This document shows positions 8,269 to 16,608 of a stretch of 64,000 bases of DNA, in pieces. The position numbers and the translations under genes are program-made. Numbering within the stretch: the first letter of the stretch is position 1; the number at the start of each line of letters is the position of its first letter. Origin of the DNA: Ruminococcus hominis (GTDB lineage Bacteria; Bacillota; Clostridia; Lachnospirales; Lachnospiraceae); contig NZ_JACOPE010000001.1 in NCBI RefSeq assembly GCF_014287355.1, positions 1,550,001 to 1,614,000 on the forward strand, read 5' to 3'. The notes under the pieces were generated by a model. That model was not told the DNA's origin. It was given only the letters and a program-made list of their open reading frames with translations, and made no database searches.

Positions 8269-9231
8269 ATGAAAAAACCTTTAGTTATTTTAACAGGACC
8301 AACGGCTGTTGGAAAAACAAAAGCATCTATCGGTCTTGCCAAAGCAATTGGCGGGGAAATTATTTCTGCTGATTCCATGCAGGTCTATAAGCAAATGGAT
8401 ATTGGTTCAGCAAAAATAAAGCCTTCGGAAATGGATGGAATTCCACATTATCTTGTAGATATCTTGGAGCCGGATGAAGAATTTCACGTTGTTCTTTTTC
8501 AACAGATGGCAAAACAGGCAATACAGAAAATCTATGAGAAAGGGAAAATACCAATCCTCGTAGGAGGAACTGGATTTTATATTCAGGCGGTTTTGTATGA
8601 TATTGATTTCTCAGAAAATGAAAAAGATACGTCTTATCGAGAAGAACTGGAAAAACTGGCACAAACAAAAGGTGCAGAATATCTTCATGACCGTTTACGG
8701 GAAGTAGATGAAAAATCGGCACAGGACATTCACGCCAATAACGTAAAACGTGTCATTCGTGCATTAGAATATTTTCATCAAACCGGAGAAAAAATATCAG
8801 AGCATAATGAAGAACAACGAAAAAAAGTATCTCCATATAATTTCTCTTATTTTGTATTGAACGATGAGAGAGCACATTTATATGAGAAAATTAATCTTCG
8901 TGTGGATCAGATGATAAATGAAGGTCTGGTAAGAGAAGTACAGTCTTTAAAAGAAAAAGGTTATACAAGAGATATGGTTTCCATGCAAGGTCTTGGATAT
9001 AAAGAAATGTTAGATTACTTAGATAATAAGTGCTCGTTGGAAGAGGCTGTTGAAATTATCAAGCGGGATACAAGACATTTTGCAAAGCGACAAATCACAT
9101 GGTTTAAAAGAGAATCCGATGTTACGTGGATTGATAAAAAAGAATATGATTATAACGAAGAAAGAATTCTAAAAGCAATGCTTCAGGAATTGAAAGAAAG
9201 AGGAATTATAAATGAATACAATAATGGATGA
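8269..9231 (+). CDS. miaA: tRNA dimethylallyltransferase MiaA
   Basis: 320 residues from ATG 8269. MiaA transfers dimethylallyl from DMAPP to A37 of tRNA, supplying the substrate for MiaB. It has the P-loop G-P-T-A-V-G-K-T (residues 10-17), D-S-M-Q-V-Y-K-x-M-D-I-G-S-A-K, and G-G-T-G-F-Y-I-Q-A. A longer open frame begins upstream inside mutL, but the P-loop distance and the position right after the mutL stop favour 8269, with an AAGAGGA site within the mutL end. Its 3' end overlaps the following PLP-enzyme gene by 20 bases. Confidence 0.96.
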   Translation: MKKPLVILTGPTAVGKTKASIGLAKAIGGEIISADSMQVYKQMDIGSAKIKPSEMDGIPHYLVDILEPDEEFHVVLFQQMAKQAIQKIYEKGKIPILVGGTGFYIQAVLYDIDFSENEKDTSYREELEKLAQTKGAEYLHDRLREVDEKSAQDIHANNVKRVIRALEYFHQTGEKISEHNEEQRKKVSPYNFSYFVLNDERAHLYEKINLRVDQMINEGLVREVQSLKEKGYTRDMVSMQGLGYKEMLDYLDNKCSLEEAVEIIKRDTRHFAKRQITWFKRESDVTWIDKKEYDYNEERILKAMLQELKERGIINEYNNG

Positions 9232-10516
9232 AATGTATCAAAATTTAGGAATATCAAAAGTGGTGCTTGATGCCGGAAATAGAATCGAGCAAGAGTTGAA
9301 ATCACGATTTGCAAATTTTGACAAGGTAGCAGAATATAATCAATTAAAGGTTCTTCATGCGATGCAAAAAAATCGTGTCAATGAAGGCTGCTTTCACTAT
9401 GCAAGCGGATATGGATACAACGACCAGGGACGTGATACTTTAGAGCAGGTTTATGCTGACACGTTCCATACAGAAGCAGCATTGGTTCGTCCACAAATTA
9501 CTTGTGGAACACATGCGCTTGCACTTGCACTATCCGCAAATTTACGTCCGGGAGACGAACTCCTCTCTCCGGTTGGAAAACCTTATGATACTTTGGAAGA
9601 GGTAATTGGAATTCGTCCATCAAAAGGTTCTCTTGCTGAATACGGGATTACATATCGTCAGGTTGAACTTTTGGAAGATGGTTATTTTGATTATCCCGCC
9701 ATTGAGAAAGCAATCAACGAGAAAACAAAACTGATCACGATTCAACGTTCAAAAGGTTATCAGACACGTCCTAGTTATTCAGTAGAAAAAATCGGTGAAT
9801 TGATTGCATTTGTAAAAAAGATAAAACCAGATGTAATTTGTATGGTTGATAACTGTTATGGGGAATTTGTCGAGACGATTGAACCAAGTGATGTTGGGGC
9901 AGATATGATAGTTGGTTCTTTGATCAAAAATCCGGGTGGTGGACTTGCACCAATCGGTGGATATGTGGCAGGACGCAGTGATCTGATCGAAAACTGTGCG
10001 TATCGTCTTACTTCACCAGGACTTGGAAAAGAAGTTGGAGCATCGCTTGGTGTAATGCAGTCATTTTATCAAGGATTTTTCCTGGCACCAACCGTTGTAA
10101 GCAGTGCCATCAAAGGAGCTGTATTTGCTGCGAATATATATGAACGTCTTGGTTTTGGAGTGATTCCGAATGGTCAGGAATCCAGACATGATATTATTCA
10201 GGCTGTTGAATTAGGAACAGCTGATGGCGTGATCGCATTTTGCAAGGGAATCCAGGCCGCTGCACCAGTGGACAGTTTTGTAACACCGGTGCCATGGGCA
10301 ATGCCTGGATATGACAGCGATGTGATTATGGCAGCAGGAGCATTTGTGCAAGGGTCTTCAATCGAATTAAGTGCGGATGGTCCTATTAAACCACCATATG
10401 CTGTATATTTTCAGGGCGGTCTTACATGGCCACATGCAAAGCTGGGAATTTTACAATCTTTGCAGCAACTTGTATCGGTAGGTATTGTAACAGAAGAACA
10501 ATTAAAAAATTTGTAG
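9212..10516 (+). CDS. PLP-dependent methionine gamma-lyase-like protein (YnbB, aluminium-resistance family)
   Basis: 434 residues, fold-type I PLP enzyme. Cofactor-binding features are G-T-H-A-L-A-L-A, the D-N-C-Y-G-E-F-V-E aspartate region and K239 in I-K-N-P-G-G-G-L-A-P as the likely Schiff-base lysine. The family is annotated as aluminium-resistance or methionine-gamma-lyase-like; the true substrate is not established. Bacillus ynbB also lies near miaA, so the neighbourhood is conserved. The start ATG lies within the end of miaA with AAAGAGGA upstream, which points to translational coupling. Confidence 0.85.
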   Translation: MNTIMDEMYQNLGISKVVLDAGNRIEQELKSRFANFDKVAEYNQLKVLHAMQKNRVNEGCFHYASGYGYNDQGRDTLEQVYADTFHTEAALVRPQITCGTHALALALSANLRPGDELLSPVGKPYDTLEEVIGIRPSKGSLAEYGITYRQVELLEDGYFDYPAIEKAINEKTKLITIQRSKGYQTRPSYSVEKIGELIAFVKKIKPDVICMVDNCYGEFVETIEPSDVGADMIVGSLIKNPGGGLAPIGGYVAGRSDLIENCAYRLTSPGLGKEVGASLGVMQSFYQGFFLAPTVVSSAIKGAVFAANIYERLGFGVIPNGQESRHDIIQAVELGTADGVIAFCKGIQAAAPVDSFVTPVPWAMPGYDSDVIMAAGAFVQGSSIELSADGPIKPPYAVYFQGGLTWPHAKLGILQSLQQLVSVGIVTEEQLKNL

Positions 10517-10531
10517 TCAGAGGATAGATTA

Positions 10532-11761
10532 ATGAGACATGTCGCAGTAATCGGAGGTGGTGCAGCCGGAATGATGGCTGCAATCACTGCCGCACGTGAG
10601 GGAGTAAAGGTAACCATTCTGGAACATAAAGACCGAATTGGGAAAAAGATTTTATCAACCGGAAATGGACGTTGTAATTTCACAAATACTTATCAGACAC
10701 CTGCATGTTATCGTTCAGATAACAGAGATTTTGCATGGAATATCATTCAAAAATTTAATGTAGAAAAAACAATTTCATTTTTTAAAGAACTTGGGATTTA
10801 TCCAAAGGATAGAAATGGCTATTTGTATCCGTATTCTGATCAGGCGGCTGCTATACTGGAGGTATTACAGATAGAAATCGCAAAATTAAATATTTGTGTC
10901 ATGACAGAAATAAATGTTTTAGATATTCAACCGGTAAAAAGAGGAATTCGCGTTACTACCGATAAAAAAACAATCACCGTAGACAGTGTTATTCTTGCTT
11001 GTGGATCAAAGGCAGCACCGGTGACAGGATCAGATGGTTCAGGATATCAATTAGCAAAACTATTTGGTCATAGAATCGTTCCGGTGCTTCCGGCACTTGT
11101 TCAGATTCGATGTGCAGAGAAATTTTATAAAAGTATTTCAGGGGTGAGGGTTCAAGGAACTGTTGAAATTTATGCGGATGACATTTCCCTTGCATCAGAT
11201 ACAGGGGAAATCCAGTTGACGAATTATGGTATTTCCGGCATTCCGGTATTTCAGGTAAGTCGCTATGCGGCAAAGGCTATATATCAAAAACAGTCAGTTA
11301 CAGCTGTTTTGAATTTTATGCCGGATATGAATAAAGATGAATTTTTATCATTTTTACAAGAACGAATTACTTTGTGCCCACACAAAACACTAGATGAGTT
11401 TTTTACCGGAATATTCCCTAAAAAGCTTTGTGAACTGTGGATTCGGCTTTCACGGTTGCCAAAAGAAATGAGAGTGTCTGACCTGTCCGGGGAACAACTT
11501 GAAAAATTAGTACTGTTGATCCAGCATTTACGAACACATATTACAGAGACAAATGCATTCGAACAGGCACAGATCTGTTGTGGAGGTGTTGATACAACGG
11601 AGATTAATCCTGATACTTTGGAATCAAACTATGTTCCGGGAATTTATTTCGCAGGAGAACTTCTTGATGTGGATGGAATTTGTGGAGGATATAATTTACA
11701 ATGGGCATGGTCAAGTGGATTTGTCGCAGGGAGGGAGGCAGCAGGAAATGCTTCGAATTAA
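10532..11761 (+). CDS. NAD(P)/FAD-dependent oxidoreductase, HI0933/BaiN-like family
   Basis: 409 residues. The Rossmann FAD motif is G-G-G-A-A-G-M-M-A-A at residues 7-16. It is followed by the family block G-K-K-I-L-S-T-G-N-G-R-C-N-F-T-N and a C-terminal C-G-G-V-x-x-x-E-I-N ... G-x-Y-F-A-G-E-L-L-D-V-D-G-x-C-G-G-Y-N-L-Q-W-A. This is the HI0933 flavoprotein family; one member, BaiN, reduces bile-acid intermediates, but most are uncharacterised and no bile-acid genes are nearby. It starts 16 bases after the YnbB-like gene and overlaps the next flavoprotein by 14 bases. Confidence 0.85.
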   Translation: MRHVAVIGGGAAGMMAAITAAREGVKVTILEHKDRIGKKILSTGNGRCNFTNTYQTPACYRSDNRDFAWNIIQKFNVEKTISFFKELGIYPKDRNGYLYPYSDQAAAILEVLQIEIAKLNICVMTEINVLDIQPVKRGIRVTTDKKTITVDSVILACGSKAAPVTGSDGSGYQLAKLFGHRIVPVLPALVQIRCAEKFYKSISGVRVQGTVEIYADDISLASDTGEIQLTNYGISGIPVFQVSRYAAKAIYQKQSVTAVLNFMPDMNKDEFLSFLQERITLCPHKTLDEFFTGIFPKKLCELWIRLSRLPKEMRVSDLSGEQLEKLVLLIQHLRTHITETNAFEQAQICCGGVDTTEINPDTLESNYVPGIYFAGELLDVDGICGGYNLQWAWSSGFVAGREAAGNASN

Positions 11762-13355
11762 TCAGTTGAAATTAGCTCCTGATCACACAGAACAGGAGTT
11801 AAAAAAATTATTGCTTACGACATTGCATTTAAAAGAAGAGGAATTGTTAGAATATCATATTCATAAACGTTCTATTGATGCAAGAAAAAAGCCGACTATT
11901 TTTTATTCATATGCCATTGATTTTCAAGTAAAAAATGAAGAACGTATTTTAAAAAAAGCAAAGAATAAAGTTCAAAAAGTTTCTCAAAAATCATATGGAT
12001 TTCCAAAAGCCGGAACAATGAAGTTACGACATCGTCCGATTATAGTCGGGGCTGGTCCGGCGGGGCTTTTCTGTGCGTACTCATTGGCATTGCAAGGATA
12101 TCAACCAATCTTGGTTGAACGTGGGGCTCCGGTAGAAGAAAGAATGCAGGATGTAGAAAAATTCTGGAATACAGGCATTCTAAATCCAAAATCAAATGTC
12201 CAATTTGGTGAGGGCGGTGCAGGAACTTTTTCTGATGGGAAACTCAACACACTTGTCAAGGATAAATTTGGCAGAAATAATTTCGTTTTAGAAACATTTG
12301 TGAAGTTTGGAGCCAATCCAGCAATTCTTTATGAGCAAAAGCCTCATATCGGAACGGATGTATTGGCTTGCGTTGTTTCAAATATGCGTCGTGAAATCCT
12401 TTCACTTGGTGGTGAAGTACGCTTTCATGCACAGGTAACGGATTTTATTTTTAATGGGTCTGAAAAAAGTGACAGATACTTAAAACAAATCATAATAAAT
12501 AATTCAGAAAAAATAGATTGTGATGCTTTGATCCTTGCGATTGGACATAGTGCAAGAGATACTTTTCAGGTTTTATACGATGAAGGGATTCCTATGCAGG
12601 CAAAATCATTTGCTGTAGGTGTTCGTATTGAACATCCGCAAAAAATGATTCAGGAAGCACAATATGGAAAAGAAATGGCAGATTTATTTCCGGCAGCAGC
12701 ATATAAACTGACGACACAATTAGAAAACAAAAGAGGCGTTTATACATTTTGTATGTGTCCCGGAGGATATGTTGTGAATGCCTCATCAGAGGATGGGAAA
12801 CTTGCAGTAAATGGAATGAGTTATCATGATCGTTTAGGAGAAAATGCCAATAGTGCGGTAATTGTGACAGTTACACCACAGGATTATAAATCCGATTCGC
12901 CACTTGCCGGAATAGCGTTCCAAAGAAATTTGGAAGAACGTGCATATCAAATTGGTCAGGGAAATATCCCAGTACAGTGCTATAAAGATTTTTGTGACAA
13001 TATACCGACAGAAAAACTTGGTGATATACATCCACAGATGAAGGGAAATTATCGTTTAGCTAATGTCCGTGCTATTTTCCCGGATGAACTTGCCAAATCA
13101 ATTGAACAGGGAATTTTAAATATGGATCATAAAATTCATGGGTTTGCAAGAGAAGATGCATTGTTGTCTGGTGTAGAGAGCAGAACATCATCACCGGTTA
13201 AAATTTTACGGGAAGAGTCTTTTGAGAGCACATGTAAAGGTATTTATCCATGTGGAGAAGGTGCAGGATATGCAGGGGGGATTACTTCTGCAGCAATGGA
13301 TGGAATGAAAGTAGCAGAGGCAATTATAAAAAAATTTAAGCCGTTTTCATCATAA
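11748..13355 (+). CDS. FAD-dependent dehydrogenase-like protein, COG2509 family
   Basis: 535 residues from ATG 11748, which is preceded by GGGAGGGAGG. An upstream in-frame extension is only the shadow of the previous gene. The first 90 residues form a small alpha/beta domain rich in lysine. The FAD motif G-A-G-P-A-G-L-F-C-A-Y-S begins near residue 98, followed by F-G-E-G-G-A-G-T-F-S-D-G-K-L and, near the end, P-C-G-E-G-A-G-Y-A-G-G-I-T-S-A-A-M-D-G. The family is widespread in Firmicutes, with no settled substrate. The 14-base overlap with the preceding flavoprotein suggests coupled translation. Confidence 0.85.
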   Translation: MLRINQLKLAPDHTEQELKKLLLTTLHLKEEELLEYHIHKRSIDARKKPTIFYSYAIDFQVKNEERILKKAKNKVQKVSQKSYGFPKAGTMKLRHRPIIVGAGPAGLFCAYSLALQGYQPILVERGAPVEERMQDVEKFWNTGILNPKSNVQFGEGGAGTFSDGKLNTLVKDKFGRNNFVLETFVKFGANPAILYEQKPHIGTDVLACVVSNMRREILSLGGEVRFHAQVTDFIFNGSEKSDRYLKQIIINNSEKIDCDALILAIGHSARDTFQVLYDEGIPMQAKSFAVGVRIEHPQKMIQEAQYGKEMADLFPAAAYKLTTQLENKRGVYTFCMCPGGYVVNASSEDGKLAVNGMSYHDRLGENANSAVIVTVTPQDYKSDSPLAGIAFQRNLEERAYQIGQGNIPVQCYKDFCDNIPTEKLGDIHPQMKGNYRLANVRAIFPDELAKSIEQGILNMDHKIHGFAREDALLSGVESRTSSPVKILREESFESTCKGIYPCGEGAGYAGGITSAAMDGMKVAEAIIKKFKPFSS

Positions 13356-13466
13356 GACGTTACAAAATTTTCACAATTTTTAATTTGGTGAAACTATACA
13401 TCATTATTTTTTTGTGCTAAAATGAGTCGGTGTATATTATAATTTGTATCATCGGTAGAAAATACC

Positions 13467-14153
13467 ATGGAAAAAATTAAAGAATTAAACACAGAAGAGC
13501 GTCCTTATGAAAAGTGTGAAAGATTTGGAGCAAAACATTTAACAAATATTGAATTACTGGCGGTTTTGCTTCGAACCGGAACGAAAGGGGAAAATTCGCT
13601 TCAGCTTGCTAAAAAAATATTATATCCAGATTCATTTAAAGGTGGAATTTTAAATATCCATCGCTGGTCATATGAGCAGTTGATTCATATGAAGGGAATC
13701 GGGAGAGTAAAGGCAATACAAATTTTGTGTTTATCTGAATTGGCAAAACGTCTTTCAAAAGCTTCGGCAGAAGAAGAATTAAACTTTAATTCTCCTGAAT
13801 CTATTGCCAGATATTACATGGAAGATTTGCGCCATGAGAAGCAGGAACATATGAAATTATTACTGCTTAATACTAAGACAAAATTAATCGGCGAGACAAT
13901 TATTTCAAAAGGAACAGTCAATGCAGCTATTATTTCTCCAAGAGAATTATTTATAGAGGCATTGCAAAAAGGTGCCGTTTCTATTATATTGCTTCATAAT
14001 CATCCAAGTGGAGATCCGACACCGAGCAAAGAGGATATTATCATTACAAAGCAGATACAGGAAGCAGGGGAGCTGCTAGGCGTGAATCTGTTAGATCATA
14101 TCATTATTGGAAATAATTGTTACGTCAGTATGCGCGAGAAAAAACTTTTTTAA
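13467..14153 (+). CDS. radC: RadC family protein (JAB/MPN metalloprotease-like)
   Basis: 228 residues. The N-terminal segment carries R-P-Y-E-K-C-E-R-F-G and a helix-hairpin-helix region (M-K-G-I-G-R-V-K-A). The C-terminal JAB1/MPN domain has the metal motif H-N-H-P-S-G-D-P-T-P-S-K-E-D. Despite its name, RadC is not established as a repair protein; the fold suggests a metallopeptidase or deubiquitinase relative. Its place directly before mreB is conserved across Firmicutes. The ribosome-binding site is weak (ggtagaa). Confidence 0.92.
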   Translation: MEKIKELNTEERPYEKCERFGAKHLTNIELLAVLLRTGTKGENSLQLAKKILYPDSFKGGILNIHRWSYEQLIHMKGIGRVKAIQILCLSELAKRLSKASAEEELNFNSPESIARYYMEDLRHEKQEHMKLLLLNTKTKLIGETIISKGTVNAAIISPRELFIEALQKGAVSIILLHNHPSGDPTPSKEDIIITKQIQEAGELLGVNLLDHIIIGNNCYVSMREKKLF

Positions 14154-14178
14154 TTTAAATTTAGGGGAAGGATAAACA

Positions 14179-15198
14179 ATGGCCGGAAATATTTACGGAC
14201 TGGATTTGGGCACTTACGAAATTAAAGTATATGATGAAAGAAAAGATGAAATTTGGAAAGAAAAAAGTGCAATTGCAACTAAAAATCAAACAGAGATATT
14301 TGCAGTGGGAGATGAAGCGTACGCTATGTACGAGAAGGCACCTCAAAATATCGAGGTACTATTTCCTATGCAGGGAGGCGTAATTGCTCGTTTTTGTGAC
14401 ATGCAGAATCTTTTAGAGAATCTTCTAAGAAAAAGACAATTTTTCGGAAGTGAATATGTGATTGCAATTCCAACTGATATAACAGAGGTTGAAAAAAGAG
14501 CTTTTTACGATTTAGTGTATCATTCTTCTGCACGAGCAAAGTCTGTTTCAGTTGTAGAGCGTGGAATCGCAGATGCAATAGGTTGTAAAATAGATGTATA
14601 TCAGACAGGTGGAGTTATGATATTAAACATGGGTGGAGGAACGATGGAATTAAGTGTTCTTGCATATGGTGGTATTGTAATGAATCGTCTGTTAAAGTTT
14701 GGAGGAGAACAATTTGATCAGGAAATCATTAATTTAGTAAGACGAAACCGCGATTTTCTGATAGGAAGAAAAACTGCTGAGCAATTACGCAGGACATTTG
14801 GAATATTTAGCGAAGATACGAAATCTAAAATGCAGATTGCCGGAAGGAATTTAATCCTTGGACTTCCACAGCGTACAGATATCTCAATAGGGTTAGTCAG
14901 AGCCGCTCTCAAAGAACAGATGGATGATTGCGTTGATGCAATTCAGACAATGATACAACGAATCCCACCGGACGTTCTCAGAGAATTGAAAAAAAACGGA
15001 ATTTATCTTACCGGTGGGATGGCAAATTTAAGAGGAATTGCAGAATATCTTGAAGAAAGCGTTGGCGTGCGCGTGTCTACAGTAGATTATCCGGAATTGT
15101 GCAGCATGAATGGATTAAGAGAGATTATTCAGGACAAAAAGAGATATGGACGCTTGACATATTCAATGTTAGACAAAGGGTATAGGTGGTTAGAATAA
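14179..15198 (+). CDS. mreB: rod shape-determining protein MreB, divergent paralogue
   Basis: 339 residues, actin-fold ATPase that positions the elongation machinery on the inner membrane face. The phosphate-2 motif L-N-M-G-G-G-T-M-E and the adenosine motif Y-L-T-G-G-M-A-N-L-R-G are clear. The phosphate-1 loop reads D-L-G-T-Y-E-I-K-V-Y, unlike the usual D-L-G-T-A-N. The normally conserved E-E-P-x-A-A-A-I-G-A segment reads V-E-R-G-I-A-D-A-I-G-C. Position before mreC and mreD fixes the family. A more canonical MreB/Mbl may be encoded elsewhere. Confidence 0.9.
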   Translation: MAGNIYGLDLGTYEIKVYDERKDEIWKEKSAIATKNQTEIFAVGDEAYAMYEKAPQNIEVLFPMQGGVIARFCDMQNLLENLLRKRQFFGSEYVIAIPTDITEVEKRAFYDLVYHSSARAKSVSVVERGIADAIGCKIDVYQTGGVMILNMGGGTMELSVLAYGGIVMNRLLKFGGEQFDQEIINLVRRNRDFLIGRKTAEQLRRTFGIFSEDTKSKMQIAGRNLILGLPQRTDISIGLVRAALKEQMDDCVDAIQTMIQRIPPDVLRELKKNGIYLTGGMANLRGIAEYLEESVGVRVSTVDYPELCSMNGLREIIQDKKRYGRLTYSMLDKGYRWLE

Positions 15199-15200
15199 TT

Positions 15201-16061
15201 ATGAAGAAAACAAAAAAAAATTCTCATAAAAATCGATATTGGCTGTTTGGATTGGCCTTAGTATGTATTTTACTTATGGTGCTGTCTACATTTGCGGACA
15301 AAGTACGCGGACCTTTTAAAGTTATGGCGAATGTCACGGTGATTCCGATGCAACAAGGAATCAACCATATCGGTGGATGGCTTGGTGACATGAATGACAA
15401 CTTTAAAACACTAAAAGAGGTTCAGACAGAGAACAAAAAACTAAAAGAACAGGTGAATGATCTCATTACAGAAAATAATAATCTGCAAGAAGATAAATAC
15501 GAATTGGAACGTTTGCAGGCACTTTATAAACTTGATCAGAATTACGCTGAATACGAAAAAGTGGGAGCACATGTTATTGGAAAGGATTCCGGAAATTGGT
15601 TCAGTACATTTACAATAGATAAAGGAAGCAAGGACGGAATTGAGAAAAATATGAATGTAATTGCCGGAACCGGTCTTGTAGGTATTGTTACAGAAACAGG
15701 TCCGACATGGTCAAAGGTACGTGCGATAATAGATGATTCTAGCAACGTAAGTGCCATGGTTTTATCTACATCTGACCGATGCATTGTAGAAGGAGACCTT
15801 TCTTTAATGAGTGATGGTAAAATACGATTTGAACAGATGGAAAATAACGATAATACAATTAATGTAGGAGAACAGATTGTTACATCGTATATAAGCGACA
15901 AATACTTACAGGGAATTTTGATCGGATATGTAAGTGAAGTGAATGTAGATTCTAATAATCTGACTCGTTCCGGCTATATTACTCCGGCGGTTGATTTTAA
16001 AAATCTTCAAGAAGTTCTTGTAATTACAACAAAAAAATCATCTATTACAGAAAATAAGTAA
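15201..16061 (+). CDS. mreC: rod shape-determining protein MreC
   Basis: 286 residues. One transmembrane helix (about 13-33) is followed by a coiled coil (about 65-110, repeated E-N-K-K-L-K-E-Q and N-N-L-Q-E-D), then the beta-rich periplasmic-type domain with G-K-D-S-G-N-W-F and G-L-V-G-I-V. MreC links MreB to PBP2/RodA outside the membrane. ATG 15201 is preferred over the upstream GTG 15186 because AGGTGG (15184-15189) is correctly spaced only for the ATG. The gene begins two bases after the mreB stop. Confidence 0.93.
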   Translation: MKKTKKNSHKNRYWLFGLALVCILLMVLSTFADKVRGPFKVMANVTVIPMQQGINHIGGWLGDMNDNFKTLKEVQTENKKLKEQVNDLITENNNLQEDKYELERLQALYKLDQNYAEYEKVGAHVIGKDSGNWFSTFTIDKGSKDGIEKNMNVIAGTGLVGIVTETGPTWSKVRAIIDDSSNVSAMVLSTSDRCIVEGDLSLMSDGKIRFEQMENNDNTINVGEQIVTSYISDKYLQGILIGYVSEVNVDSNNLTRSGYITPAVDFKNLQEVLVITTKKSSITENK

Positions 16062-16074
16062 AGGGGCAGGCAAT

Positions 16075-16608
16075 ATGAAAAAAAATAAAATCAAACGATT
16101 TATTGTAATGGTCGTCATTTTATTTATATCTTATCTTTTACAGTGTACAGTGTTTCAAAAACTAACACTTGCGTCCATAAAACCGAATCTGCTGCTAATT
16201 ATAACAGCATCTATCGGGTTTATGCGTGGACCAAAAGAAGGCATGTTCCTTGGATTTTTCTCCGGATTATTGATTGATATTCAATTTGGTACAATGCTTG
16301 GATTTTACGCATTGATCTATCTTATTGTTGGATATATTAATGGAATGTTTCAGAAAATGTATTATGATGACAATATTAAGCTGCCACTTTGCCTGATTGC
16401 AGGAAGTGAACTTTTCTACGGTATTACAGTTTATTTATTTATGTTTATGTTGCGTAGTGAATTTAATTTCTTATATTATTTAAACCATATAATTATTCCG
16501 GAACTTATTTATACTATAGCCGTTACTATCGGCTTATATCCATTGATACTTTTTATAAACCATAAATTAGAAGCAGAAGAAAAAAGGAGTGCAAGTAAGT
16601 TTGTTTAA
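16075..16608 (+). CDS. mreD: rod shape-determining protein MreD
   Basis: 177 residues, almost entirely hydrophobic with five or six membrane helices. F-M-R-G-P-K-E-G-M-x-L-G-F-F-S-G-L-L-I-D is the MreD signature. It is a membrane scaffold of the elongation complex. The stop overlaps the start region of the following PBP2 gene, so the two are translationally coupled. Confidence 0.92.
   Translation: MKKNKIKRFIVMVVILFISYLLQCTVFQKLTLASIKPNLLLIITASIGFMRGPKEGMFLGFFSGLLIDIQFGTMLGFYALIYLIVGYINGMFQKMYYDDNIKLPLCLIAGSELFYGITVYLFMFMLRSEFNFLYYLNHIIIPELIYTIAVTIGLYPLILFINHKLEAEEKRSASKFV

Noticed and set aside
11553..11747. 65-residue upstream extension of the COG2509 flavoprotein
   Set aside because: It overlaps the preceding flavoprotein gene in another frame; ATG 11748 has a strong ribosome-binding site.
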